Origin: Ascidia mentula | Taxonomy: Eukaryota > Chordata > Ascidiacea > Phlebobranchia > Ascidiidae | Direction: 5' to 3' | NCBI GenBank assembly: GCA_947561715.1 | Contig: OX387198.1 | Coordinates: 6,696,001 to 6,760,000, forward strand | Length of the DNA: 64,000 nucleotides | Part shown: positions 11,701 to 23,026 of the stretch, one piece after another | How the letters are laid out: each line of letters opens with the position of its first letter | How positions within the stretch are numbered: position 1 is the first letter of the stretch | The notes under the pieces: model-generated | Told to the model about the DNA's origin: nothing | The model's input: the letters and a program-made list of their open reading frames with translations, nothing else | Database searches by the model: none | Program-made: the position numbers and the translations under genes

Positions 11701-14700
11701 ATCGATGGCGTCCTTTGCCAGACTCAAATGGCAGCAGATCTGCCGCAACCTCAACAAAACCACCAGCACCTCAGCGTAACGCGTCATCACACTCCCATCG
11801 TCTATCATGCTATATTGAAACGTATACTAGAAGTTATAACAGGAAAATGACCTAAGAGTTGTATTTCTACGTTATGAGATTTATCGAATATTAAAAATTC
11901 CAGAAGCATTTGAATTACAACGGCATTTTACTTTTCGTATACAGATGGCAAAAATTTCTGCTAAAAGGATTAAAAACAGTTACAGGCCAACTGGGGCGAT
12001 TTGCCATGTCCAAACATGAACTTCTGTAGGCCAACATATTTGTTGCCAGCGCTCTGGATCGTTATTATTGTAACTAAATCCGATATTATTGTTCCACATG
12101 CTTAATAGTTTGTTTGTTACTTTTTTATCGCCTTTTTGGTTTCGGCGTCCATCTTGTTGTAGATCACTCTCTCTTCCAGGGACATTTCCAACTTCGTCAG
12201 CACTACTTCCTTGGTGGGGAGGTCCACAATCGGTTTTCCATTTAACTTTTGGTGTTTTGTGCGGCGCATGCAAATGGCGCCCAGGAGACCTTGCACTCGC
12301 CTGTACACAAAAAAAACGTTGAAACTTTCACAAGGTATGGAAAAAAGCAGAAAACAACCGTAACGTAACACTACATAAAATAATAATTATAGATGACTTG
12401 CGGATATTGTGTCCGAACTTTCTCATATTTAGTTTTTTTTAAATAGATCCATTGCTAATGCTTGAAGTCAACAGTGGTTTGGACTTGCACATTTTTATTT
12501 GCTGTGGGCTTTCGCCGTTGTTTGACGCCAAGAAAAGGCGTCCGCTCTCATTGGGACTCGCGTCCAGGGACGTATGCGAGGAGAACGACGAATCTGTGAG
12601 AGCTTCGCTTCGCATAGATTCTCTGCATTGACAAACAACAACACATACTTGATCGCATCTGCTTCTCCGTTTCTCAGGGGCCGCTCAATCGTCCTTTGCC
12701 ACCAAGATCTCTCAGTGAATGGTTCCAAACCGAGGAACGATACGATGGTCCACAAATCCTTGATTGAGTTTTGTATTGGAGTTCCTACAACAACAACGAC
12801 ACCAACCTTAACTAAAAGCAAACTACTTTCCATGGCAAGGGCGACGACATATTGCTTACTATTTCTTCGCCACGAGGACGACATATGGCCATACCTGAAA
12901 GCACCCACTTTCTTTCCGCCTTCAAACTGCGACAAGCTTTGGTTTGCAAGGCCGACGGGTTGCGGATCACGTGACCTTCGTCGAGCACAATTCTCAGCCA
13001 ATCGGTGGCGAGCAACCTTCCTCGGCTGCTGCTTTTCTGCACACAAACGAATTGGAGTTTAGGATGTACATAAACATACCCCTCTGGATATTCCTTAATT
13101 GCTCGGCACAGAAATTAAACTCAGGAAAAACTAAAAAACTGCAATTCACAACAAGAATAAATAGGTAAAATACAAACGATGCTAACCTTGAATTCTTGGG
13201 CCAGGGTCTGGTACGTAGTGATGACCACATCTTGGTCAAGCAGCTTCTGCTTGGTCTTTGATAATTTCGACATGCAGTGATACACCAGAACACTGATGTT
13301 TACTGAATCATGAAGGTGTTCTTTAATTTGACCCTACAATACAGAAGTTCTTTACACTGAAGTCTAAAGAACTGCAAAATAAATTGGTTATAATTTTTCA
13401 CAAGCTCTTAAGTAATTTAGGAAAAGTCTGAGAAACATTAGCCTATCTGTAACATGCGGTTTAAATTTAAAACAACACAAACTGCACCTCCCAGTTTGAA
13501 ATGACAGACAAGGGACATATGATCAATGTAGGTTTCTTCTCTTCGGAAACTAAAAATATTTGGAGTTGCAATTAAGAATAGAGCTTATTACAGAAAGTAA
13601 TATTTCCTACTCACTTTTTTGGAAGTGAAGCAAGTTTCTTTTCGGCGGAAATTCTAAAACATGAAAATGGTTGAAGCAGAATATAAAGAGCCACACAAAG
13701 ATTAAATGGTAAAAATTGCACCTTTTTTCAGTTGTGTGTTCTCTGGAATTTCGTAATCAACCACTTCATTGATATATCTTGAAGGCCTCTTTGTTGCCCT
13801 AATAAGAAAAATGGTTGAAAATAAACACTATATTTATTGGGCTGTTAGGAAGTTGCTTTGTGCTATAAACTCACTAACAAATCATAGTACTGAATGACAT
13901 TAAAATATTACAGTTAAATCTTCTACTTGACCTGAAATTTGATCAGCATCAGACAATATATCTATCTCGTGTCATGAAATTAATCGCACTTTCACACCCC
14001 ACAAAACAATGTGCCAAAATGCTGAGGGGGGTGTTCTGTCACCTAAACACCCCCCCTAGATCCGCCACTGCTCTTGTGTTCGCTCTTTGTTACAATTCTT
14101 TTTTTTTTACAAACCTTTTTGGGCGATCTTGCACATTTCTATGACGTTTAGATCTGTTCTTTTGTCCATTTGCATTTGTTAGAGGTTCATCTAGATGTGT
14201 AACACAGCTTGTTTTGCTTACAAATCACACAATATGTAAAACAAGTTATCCTTTTAACTAATAAATAACAATTACAATTTCTGGAGTGCAAAGTACCTTC
14301 AGTGAGATCAATAACAGGAATTCCATTGTCACCAATCCCAACTTTTTGTGGAAGAGACAAATTATTGGTGGCCTTCACTTCTGAACTATAGCACACAAAA
14401 ATAATTTATTGGTTCAAATTGTTTTCCAGAAAAGTGAAGGGTGTGGCATAAGTAAGGATATAAACACATCTAGATAGTTTTTTTCAGATATAAAATTGCA
14501 TGAAAGTTTTGAAACAACAATCATACCTGTGGAAATCCATTTGACAATCATCCTCATCAACAGGTTGAAACATAGGTTTATTTCCAGAGCAATTTCCTAC
14601 TATCAATGAAATCACCACAAGGGTCTTTCCCTAAAAACACATGTTTGAGTATGCCTGGCCAAAGTGTTAACATAGCAACCATACCAAACCCATGTCATCA

Positions 14701-17636
14701 GCCAGTATTCCTCCCTTTAATTTTCCTGGTTCCACGACTGTGTGGAAATTGGTCACGGTGTTTTTAAATGCACGTTTTCCATCTGCAAGGAATATTGCCA
14801 CATTGGGTTATGTCGCCTGATTAGTGTGATGGGTTTGAATCACACTTCTAACATTATGTGGTTTATTATCACAATAGAACGCCATATAAATATATCTTAA
14901 GGTTTTATGGTTGTAGCAGAAAAATAAGTAACCATTCTTCACAACTAAAAATGACAAAAACTTGCTACAACAACTTGCCAGAGTCAATGACACTAGTGAA
15001 CAATGTATATAAACATATATACATACTAATATGTGAATGAAGGCTACTGGTAAATGAAATTTTGATTGATTGAAGTGATTTGTGATTGATTAGAAACACC
15101 TGCTACAGACTAATTTAAAAAAATTGACAAACACATCACAACCCACCTGGTAAGGTGACTTGTTCCCAAAATGGGGGCAAATCACTGCCAAGCTCTCTAC
15201 GTATCATCCAACATAATGCTTGGCGTTGATGTCTGAAGAGTGGTGTTGTTACAGCCTGGCGACAGAACAAAATTTAGGAATAGATTTGCCAATCCACATA
15301 CTTTTTGCTTGTTGATATGCATAGAAATCATACCTTGTTTTGGTCCACCTCTGTAGTTTGGTCAATTTCTTTGAGATTTTCAAACAAATTATCCAACTCA
15401 CTTTTAACCTTCAGTAACACAAAAATTAACAAAAATCAAACTATTTTTTATATATTCCAACCTGCGATGATGTCAACACAGACGAGCGACTGAGTGGTTG
15501 TGGGTAAAAACTAGAATTGAAACCAGTTCCGTAACCTTTAAAAATAATTAAAAGGAAGTTAACATTAACATTTATATGTTGAGAGAAATGGAACTTATTC
15601 AAAAGATATGAATGGTAAACCTTTTCCTGTAGGCAACTCTACATTTAAATTGAATCCTTGCTTTTTTATGGCTTGGCGAACAGAGTCTTGATTTTCTATT
15701 TCGCCCCAGAATGACAGAATGATTGGAATAGTGTAAACATTATTGGAGCCTCTTGGAACCAACCTAGCACAAAATCTCAAAATAATTGGAATTCAGTGTC
15801 TTGAAAATATAAATTTTTTAAAAAGGTGTGGCACAAATTTATATCAAAAGATGCCAATTTATATCCATAATATGAAATATCCTAAAGTGCAAAAGCAAAA
15901 CAAAATGAAAGCAATTGGATGGTTTATTTTGAATACTGTATTTTACGGACCATAAAGCGCACCCGATTATAAGGCGCACTGTCAATAAATTGCTTTGATT
16001 AGTTTTTTGTTCATACATAAGGCGCACCGGGCTATAGAACGCAACGTATTTTAAGGAGTATGGGTTACCGTATAAAGCTGTATATATAAGCAGTATTCGC
16101 ATAATACAATTATGAGGAGCAAGAGAAATAAAAGTTTACTTGTTACATAATAAGTGTAAGCAAGTCACCATAGTACAATGAGCAAAAGAAAAAATGAGCC
16201 TAGTGAATATCACAGTTGCTAGTTGCTTTTACCGTAGTTTATTGTGTAAGACGGTGGTTTATTTATATAATAATAGTATCGGTACTAGTTTTGAGTGTAG
16301 GCAATAAAGCACTACTTGATCCATACATTAGGCGCACCATAAACTACGGTAAAAGCAACTAGCAACTGTGATATTCACTAGGCTCATTTTTTCTTTTGCT
16401 CATTGTACTATGGTGACTTGCTTACATTAGGCGCATTTATGAAGAAAAAAAAGGATTTAAATTGTGCCGTAAAATACGGTAATGTAAATTTTAATAAGGT
16501 GTGGTACAAATTTATATTCATGATATGAATCTTATGTACAAAGCAATATTTTTGTTAATGATATCATAGAATTTGTGTAAATGATCCTACCCTTCTACTC
16601 TAGTAAGTGCATTGTCCATTAAAGGAGCCATGGCTTTTGCAAGCTCTTTCTTGATATGTCCGACCTGTTGACCCAGGGCATTGTTTACACGGACCGCGTT
16701 GCAATCATACACATTGTTTGGTTCTCTTTGCAAACTGACCAATTCACGATTGCTGACCTAACAAAGTAATTTAATTTTACAATGTGAAGTCTTAGGTATT
16801 CCTTTTTAACTTATGAATTAAAACTTACCATGCCTGAGTAATAACGAACACCGACGATTGATGTGTTCAGAAACCCAAAACACTCACCACCTAACAGAGT
16901 GCTTGAATTAATGTCATCCACAGAATTCTGAGTCGGCACCTAAAATACAATTAAGTAAAAGAAAGAGCTAAAAAATGTTATGCGGGCTGCAGCCATTGTT
17001 GGGGGGATTTTGTTCAAAATGTAATTGCACATCTTCATAAAAGTTTAAAACATTTCTAAACAAAGGTTAGAGTGTAGTTTCTCATCTTATTTTCGCATAG
17101 CATTTGCAAACTGACTTTTTGGTGAGGGGTCAAGAGCTTTGAATGTCGGCTAAAGGGGTAAATAAAACAAAAAAAGTTAAAAACCACTGTCACAATACAT
17201 GTGTTTGGGCACTTATATGGTTATCCTAAAGCAGCGATTCCCAAAGTAGGTTCCAGGTACATTTCATCACAAAATAAATAAGGTTGCCGGAGTTACTAAT
17301 TTTTTAATTAACTTTAGCAAAAATTTATGCACTAGTTCATGAGAACAACAAACGCATGAGAATTAAAACAAAAAAACACAATTTCACGTTTTGATGGTTC
17401 CTTGTCAACTTAACTAATCTTGTAGTGTTCCACGAACAGAGGCACTTGGGTAACACTATAAAAAGCATTTGTGAAATTACCACTCTGGAGATTTGCGTGA
17501 AAGTGTGTCTGGTGTCAGGAACAGTGTTCTCGTCAACGTCCCCACTCCATTGTGGCAATCCCGCATGCGAAAATCCGCCAGAAAATTGACCTCTGCTCAA
17601 CATCTTTCTTTTCTTTCCTCTAGGCCGCCGCAACAT
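8712..17636 (-). CDS. HLTF: Helicase-like transcription factor HLTF (HIRAN-SNF2-RING, RAD5 family)
   Basis: Twenty-five exons, all GT-AG with continuous phase: 17636-17481, 16939-16829, 16757-16591, 15763-15621, 15535-15462, 15408-15334, 15255-15147, 14782-14685, 14630-14527, 14385-14297, 14190-14115, 13798-13722, 13653-13615, 13549-13488, 13333-13187, 13036-12895, 12784-12649, 12300-12121, 11809-11688, 11359-11178, 10875-10753, 10692-10580, 9933-9819, 9592-9470, 8876-8712. They give 975 residues (human 1009). The HIRAN domain lies at about 71-170 ([23 protein letters not shown]), Walker A is DDMGLGKT (about 307-314), motif II is DEGH (528-531), then SGTPIQNS. The C3HC4 RING, with CCVC at 731-734, sits inside the helicase core as in RAD5 proteins. 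C-terminal helicase motifs include GGVGLNL and [18 protein letters not shown] polyubiquitinates PCNA and reverses stalled forks, with HIRAN gripping the 3' DNA end. The start is the first ATG after an in-frame stop. It is head-to-head with the gene at 18178. Confidence 0.95.
9955..10140. repeat. Possible pogo/Tigger-like DNA-transposon remnant in HLTF intron
   Basis: Inside the HLTF intron between exons 22 and 23. It starts CAGTCAGATCTCATTGATTCG, close to the CAGT(C/T)RAACCTCRTTAAT end typical of pogo/Tigger elements. Degraded copies of the ggattaacg motif follow. No intact opposite end was found, so the limits are approximate. Confidence 0.3.
13990..14070. repeat. DNA-transposon end fragment in HLTF intron
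   Basis: In the HLTF intron between exons 11 and 12. It ends with the reverse complement of CAGTGGCGGATCTAGGGGGG, a terminal sequence I recognise from widespread non-autonomous DNA elements. A short GGGGGGTGTT/AACACCCCCC hairpin is next to it. The opposite end is missing, so this is a truncated copy. Confidence 0.4.
15934..16481. mobile_element. MITE with matching ends and an internal 88-bp foldback
   Basis: A non-autonomous DNA element in HLTF intron 3 (15764-16590). The ends are inverted repeats TACYGTATTTTACGG (15934-15948 and 16467-16481), beginning and ending in TA. The subterminal sequence repeats the motif aaggcgcacc several times. Inside are two near-identical inverted arms of 88 bp (16155-16242 and 16339-16426) separated by about 96 bp. 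No coding capacity. The TIR type with reiterated GGCGCAC motifs is common in animal genomes. I do not assign a superfamily. Confidence 0.75.
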
Positions 17637-18177
17637 ATTTGCATTCACCACGTGGGATTTGTTATTGCAAAACAATCAATACTATTATGGCGAAACAATG
17701 GAACTACCAACAACGCGGGAAATGCACACGGGGAAATCACCTGTTTGACAACAAAATAAGCATGGTTTATTTTGACAATTCCTTACAAACGCAACTTCAA
17801 AATTATTGGTACATGAAACTTTTCGCAACCAACAATTCCTTTGCATTTAAATATCTTGTTATCTTTACTAGAGTACGCTAATGTTGTTTTATTTAAAAAT
17901 TACAAGTCTATCCAAGAAAAGAGTGCTTATTATCACGAGCAGGCAAAAAAATCACAAAATTTGTTGTGTATTTGCATGATACAATCACATATTTTAAAAT
18001 TAGCAAAAATTGTTTGTAAAAAGTAGCGGGTGACTTGTGTCGCCCAAAAAATAAGGAGAACCCTGTTACTTAGCAACGGATTCCCAATTTTGCTAGTTGG
18101 TCGGTAATCGGTTAAGTTTGCGATTCTAGCGTCCATAAGGGAGCGTTTGACCTAAAAACGCGAAGAAAGAAAAGGTC
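17637..18177. promoter_or_regulatory. Shared upstream region of HLTF (-) and the gene at 18178 (+)
   Basis: 541 bp separate the two start codons, which point away from each other, so promoters for both must lie here. I see no TATA box at a convincing spacing for either gene and no ORF with family resemblance. Confidence 0.5.
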
Positions 18178-19590
18178 ATGACTACTACATTGGAGGACGT
18201 GGGAAACGCAAGGGAGTCCTGGTGCACTGTGGAACTATGCAAGTCGCAGTCTTGGTGCAGAACGGAACGCAAACATTTTATGGTACAATAAAAGTTTTGA
18301 TTTTTATAGTAAATTGAATAGCATTAGGTCCATTTAATTTCACTAATGGCCAGCGAAAACATGTGTTAGGTGTTAAGTGTATTTAAAGTAAAATGTACTA
18401 AAAATATTCCAAACAATGGCATTTTCACATTTTGCTAATTTTTTTTAAAAATGTCTTTTTATGCTGGAGATACAATGTGTAGAAGAGAAAACTACAATAT
18501 CATAGGATGTAGCCTAATAATAATTCAACTAGGTTTTTAAAATATGCATTTGATCTATTTGTGCACCTAAAACTTGACATGCAGCGTGTTGATTTATTTA
18601 TGTTAGCCGTGCATATCATGACAAAAACATATGTATAACATTATGGTTACCAAAGTAAAGTGAACGATTTCTATTGTGCCCAACACAAATATGGGACTTA
18701 TTTTTTTTTGTAATTAGGAGAATTTCGAAAGCACTGTATTCAGTCCAAATAGAAACATGATTGCAGAACCTCGTTGCCAATGGAAGATTGAAGCCCCAAC
18801 ACACAGGGAAAAAAGACATTATTCCATTCACCGTAAGTGGATTTGTCCTACAATTATTATTTGAAAGCTTTTTTTTCTTTGCGTATATAACATTAATTTT
18901 TGTGATTGTCTGCTCAAAATTATGAAATGATAATAGACAAATAAAATCTGTTGCTACACAACAGATAAATTTATGTAAAAAGAAATTTCTGAAGCTTTTT
19001 TAATTGAAATACGAAAGGACCTTTTTTTCGTATTTCAATTAAAAAAGCTTCAGAAATTTCTTTTTACATAAATTTATCTGTTGTGTAGCAACAGATTTTA
19101 TTTAAATGGACCTAATGTGTTTCTCAACCTTTTTTTAAGTTGACCAGATTTCCCTTGTTAAAAAATTTGTGGCTTCTTGTTAGTGTGTCCATTGTTTTGG
19201 TGACAAACATATTAACACTATACCATAGTCCTCAGCTCTTTGGTTGAGAAACAATGGTCTATAACTCATTCAAGATGTGTATAAAATGTCTGGAAAAGTA
19301 TGGGGTTTCCTCCAAAATACTGGCCACCTCCCTTTTGAAGTTTTTGGAGATGCCTATGACCCAATTTGATTCAGAATTGAACCGAATTATACACAATTTG
19401 GCATTTAATTAACTGTTACTGGAAACCAATGATAAATGCCGGAGAATAAAATATGAAAACTTGCCTGACAATAAATGCTTAAGAATAAATATACGTAAAA
19501 GAATAGTTTAATGCAAAACTTGACATAGCTTTATTGTAGGTTGTTTAATTGTAATTTGCCTTTTCAGATTCTTGCCAACTGAAATTTTGA
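18178..19590 (+). CDS. Small Cys/Trp-rich protein, unrecognised (3 exons)
   Basis: Predicted exons are 18178-18282, 18718-18832 and 19568-19590, joined in phase to give 80 residues. The ATG is the first after an in-frame TGA (18148). Exon 1 reads MTTTLEDVGNARESW and has four Cys and three Trp with the pattern WC..LC...SWC. Exon 2 includes RNMIAEPRCQWKIEAPTH and is bounded by good acceptor (taattag) and donor (gtaagt) sites. Exon 3 is only HSCQLKF plus stop and is the weakest part, so the true 3' end may differ. No signal peptide, membrane segment or family was recognised. It is divergent from HLTF and convergent with BANF1. Its second intron contains a large perfect palindrome. Confidence 0.5.
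18939..19103. repeat. Perfect 78-bp inverted repeat (hairpin-forming palindrome)
   Basis: Arms 18939-19016 and 19026-19103 are exact reverse complements around a 9-nt spacer. The palindrome lies in the second intron of the gene at 18178. The right arm is followed by aaatggacctaatg. The 16-bp sequence TTAAATGGACCTAATG (19102-19117) recurs inverted at 18322-18337. With no mismatches it is either a very young foldback element or a recent template-switch event. Confidence 0.9.
19117..19255. repeat. Short hAT-like MITE candidate
   Basis: About 140 bp bounded by gtgtttctcaacc at the left and ggttgagaaacaa at the right, an inverted pair resembling hAT-type TIRs (CAGNGTTTCTCAACC). Flanks are similar but not identical, so the target duplication is unsure. 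It abuts the right arm of the palindrome at 18939-19103. Confidence 0.35.
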
Positions 19591-20114
19591 CTGCAATCAA
19601 CTTTGGCCATATACAAAAACGAATATTTACTGCTGTGAGATTTTGTATTTGTTCTCTATCCAAACCTGTATTTGTACTGAATTTGTCATGAGTCATAGAA
19701 AATTTTGTTTGTTTGTTGAAGAGATAACTTTGTAAGTATTTGATGGCAATATTGATTTACTGGATTTAAGAACAAATACAGAAATGGAGTAAAAAGTATA
19801 ATTGCCATTCAAAGAAGGTGCATAGCCATTATATACCAATTTCTTTTTAATTGATTTTAGTAAAGAATATTTCAAACAAAAACATGGCCTGCTTTTTATT
19901 TAGAAAGAATTCAAAAATTACTACGTTTATCCCCCAAAAGATTTTTTTCAAACAGCAATTGTCAAACACCAAACTATAACATAATTACAAGTTGTAACAA
20001 ATATGCTGAGCGGCACTGAAGAGTCGGGTGAAAGTCTTGGATGGTAAAAGGTGTGATGTGCCACGAATAAAAACCCACTTTATGCAGCAAAGAAAGTTAA
20101 CCTAATTAAAATTT
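19591..20114. other. Intergenic, convergent 3' flanks
   Basis: 524 bp between the stop codons of the small gene at 18178 (+) and BANF1 (-). AT-rich. It should hold both 3' ends. No ORF, RNA gene or repeat was recognised. Confidence 0.5.
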
Positions 20115-20621
20115 TTACAAAAAGGCGTCACACCAATCTCTGAGGCACACGTAAGAGTCGTTGGCCTGCTTTTTGTTAGCTTTAATCTCTTCCTTTATCC
20201 AATCCACAAAGAGTTCTTCATCCTTGTGTAGTAGAAGAAATTGGCCAAGTAGTACATAAGCCTGTAACAATTTGACACTAATACCAACAAAGCTTCATCA
20301 AAATAGGATTTGCAAAAATATATACAACTAAATAAAAACAACATAGTATAGTATCAATAGGTAATGTTGTATACCAACATATACCTCAGTTGTCTTGAAA
20401 AAAACACACGTCCACTACCAATTCAAATGAATGTCGACCATACAAAATACCACGCTTATAAGTAATAAAAAATATGCTCCAAACAAAAATCTTACAAAGT
20501 CAAACCCCTTGTCTTTCAAACGCCCTCCAAGAACTTCACCAATACCAGAAACGCAGGTAACTTCCTTATTTCCCATAGGCTCCGCCACAAAATCTCTGTG
20601 CTTTTGTGAGGTCGAAGACAT
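20115..20621 (-). CDS. BANF1: Barrier-to-autointegration factor BAF
   Basis: Two exons, 20621-20496 and 20261-20115, join in phase 0 to give 90 residues (human 89). The N-terminus [17 protein letters not shown] keeps the SQKHRDF block, including the Ser/Thr that VRK1 phosphorylates. The helix-hairpin-helix [16 protein letters not shown] is intact, followed by [11 protein letters not shown] and the Trp-rich C-terminus [10 protein letters not shown]. The protein dimerises, bridges double-stranded DNA non-specifically, binds LEM-domain proteins and lamin, and is needed to reform a single nucleus after mitosis. The start follows from alignment with the family. It is head-to-head with EIF1AD, as in human. 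Single intron 20262-20495. Confidence 0.97.
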
Positions 20622-21699
20622 GATACAATTGTTTGAATAAAGCGTGCTACGTGTAAAAATCTGCTGTTGCAAAGATAAATTAAGTTTGGCTATCTTTCAT
20701 TGCTTGTAAAGAGCACAGTTACGCATTTTTTAGTGACGCCATTAACTTTTACTTCCGCATCCACAGCGTCCAGGGCTCGTTGTCTATAATTGTAATAGCG
20801 GAAATTATGGTTACTCTTAACAAAAACTCTGAAACAAGCGCCTCTTCTTTCTCTCATCGAGATCATACCAGCTTAACAAAAGGCGGGAAGGAAAACCTTA
20901 GTTTCGCCGAGCTCCTATCGTTACCTTAAAATTCTATTTTACACAATAGTAAACAAAATGATATTGTTCCTTGTGTTTTATCTCAGACAAATACGCAAAG
21001 TTCGTAAAAAAGTAGGTCATGTGTTACTAGAGGTACTTTTTTTTAAATAAAAAGTTTTTTATGACGATACATATGGAAACCGATAAAGCGATTTCTATGG
21101 TAATAGTAGAGAAAAAAGGTGATGCGTCACATGTTTATTTAACTTCTTGTGCATCGCTGTGTTGCAACATGTTCTGTAAACGTGCTGTTGCTTTATACTA
21201 CTGCGTTTTAGCGTGGCTGAATTCAAATTAATTGATATATTGTAAGTTTTAGGGCATTTTTTTGGCCCGTCTGACGTAACATAACTTGCCATATCACCGC
21301 CATGCGTAAAAATTCAAGAAGCCCATTGTCAGGGATGAACGTTTTTGAGTGCTGTTGTTTTAAACGTTATTCACTGGTAATAACTCAAACACAGTGGGTG
21401 TTATGCTGAAACAATTATGTTTTTGTAAACCATTTTACGCATGACATATATATATATTTGTGTTGCAATTTCACATGAAATATTACTTCTGTAATTTTCA
21501 GGAAAAGATACATGATGTTTTATAAAATATCCAACATCAACCAAACCTTCATTTTCTCAACAACCTTTAAATTATAAACGTGGATTTACTTCCCATTATG
21601 GCTTTGTAAGGAAAGTCTGTTGCGCGATCTCTGCTGTGGCAGAACCAGCAGAGGACACGGTGATTATTTATTCTTTCTTTCTTGATTCCTACATTGAAG
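20622..21699. promoter_or_regulatory. Shared BANF1/EIF1AD upstream region
   Basis: 1078 bp between divergent start codons. It must contain both promoters. No TATA box at a convincing distance and no family-like ORF. A pyrimidine-rich tract ending ...cattgaag lies directly before the EIF1AD ATG and could be a trans-splice acceptor. Confidence 0.5.
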
Positions 21700-22558
21700 A
21701 TGTCAGCTGCTACAAAACGAAAACATGTTGTAAAAGAAATGCTAGAGAACTTTGACTTACCTGAACCACATCAGACAATTGTTCAGGTATTTCATTTTGA
21801 TTTATAATATGTTTTTTTTTCCTTAAAATACTAATGCTGTTTTTCGTTACATATTAATTATGTACTACAGGTATAAGTTTTAATAAAAATTAAAAGGATA
21901 AATTTAATTAAAAGGTTTAAAAAATGTTGTCTTTGATTTGTTATGGCCACTGCTGCATTGCGTTAAGTTACTGAAATGTTTATTATATTTTATTATATGT
22001 TACATGTGAAAAAGTAAATGTTAGCTTGAATGTTTCTGTTATTTTCTCAATTTTCAGGTCCAGGGTACTTGTGGTTCCAACTTGCACGAAGTATGCACTG
22101 AATCTGGTGAAAAATATCTGGCAAGCTTACCGACAAAATTCAGAAAAAATATTTGGATTAAGCGAGGAGACTTTGTTCTAACTGAACCAATTGTGGAAGG
22201 TAACAAAGTAAAAGGAGAAATTGTGAGAATCCTTTACCCACAGCACATAAAAATCATTAAGCAAGAAAACATGTGGTAGGAGAATGTTTTTTTTTTAATT
22301 TTACATAAAATTACCTGATTGATATACTTCAGGCCAAAGCAATTTGAAAAAAGGAAACATGATATTTCTGAGAGTATATCTGACAAACTGGGTGAAATGA
22401 ACTTGGGCAATAAAAACACATGCATTGACACTATAAGTAGTGCTGGCGAAGAGGATGACACGGACGACGATGATGATTTTTCTGACATTCCAGTCAACTC
22501 CAATCGACCTCCAGAAATATATGAAAGTGACTCAGAAGATAGTTCAGATGAAGACTAA
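21700..22558 (+). CDS. EIF1AD: EIF1A domain-containing protein (haponin)
   Basis: Three exons, 21700-21786, 22058-22275 and 22333-22558, phases consistent, 176 residues (human 165). The N-terminus MSAATKRKHVVKEML matches the conserved RKHVVKE start. Exon 2 encodes the OB-fold (S1/IF1-like) with NLHEV, LPTKFRKNIWIKRGDF and the following strands. The Trp codon split by intron 2 precedes PKQFEK. The last exon is a highly acidic Asp/Ser/Glu tail ending DSEDSSDED. In vertebrates the protein is linked to 40S ribosome maturation and stress responses. The OB-fold predicts RNA binding. It is divergent from BANF1 and convergent with the gene at 23027. Confidence 0.95.
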
Positions 22559-23026
22559 CAAAAATTATATTTCATTTGCTTTTGATCAGTGCATGTTCTT
22601 CCCTCCATGGTATCACTGTTGTGTCTCATGCATTTTGTCTATTGTGGTTTTGTATAAAATCGGGTGGTGCTTGCATAAAGTAACTTCTTTTAAAATATGG
22701 TAATAGTTTAAATAATTCTTTTAAATTTTAAATAATTTTAATGCTACAAGGAGAGTTTTTTCAGCGGAAATTATTGAGCTTGGTGACGTTGAGGCTCCAA
22801 TGCAGGTATAATTCTCTCGTTTGGCTCATTTGTCTGTAATTTTCCGACTTGTAGGAGACCTGGTGCTGCACATAATTTAACTGAAAAACATGGACCAACG
22901 GTATCTCCGTTGTTTTCTTTGTTAGTTAAATGGTTAACATGTGTATTAGCGACCTTGTAAGCTTTACTGGCACGCCCTTTCACGTAAAATATCAACAAAA
23001 TCTGTGCAATTACACCAAACTTTAGG
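22559..23026. other. Intergenic, convergent 3' flanks
   Basis: 468 bp between the EIF1AD stop (+) and the stop of the 226-aa protein gene (-). Nothing beyond likely 3' UTR sequence was recognised. Confidence 0.5.
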
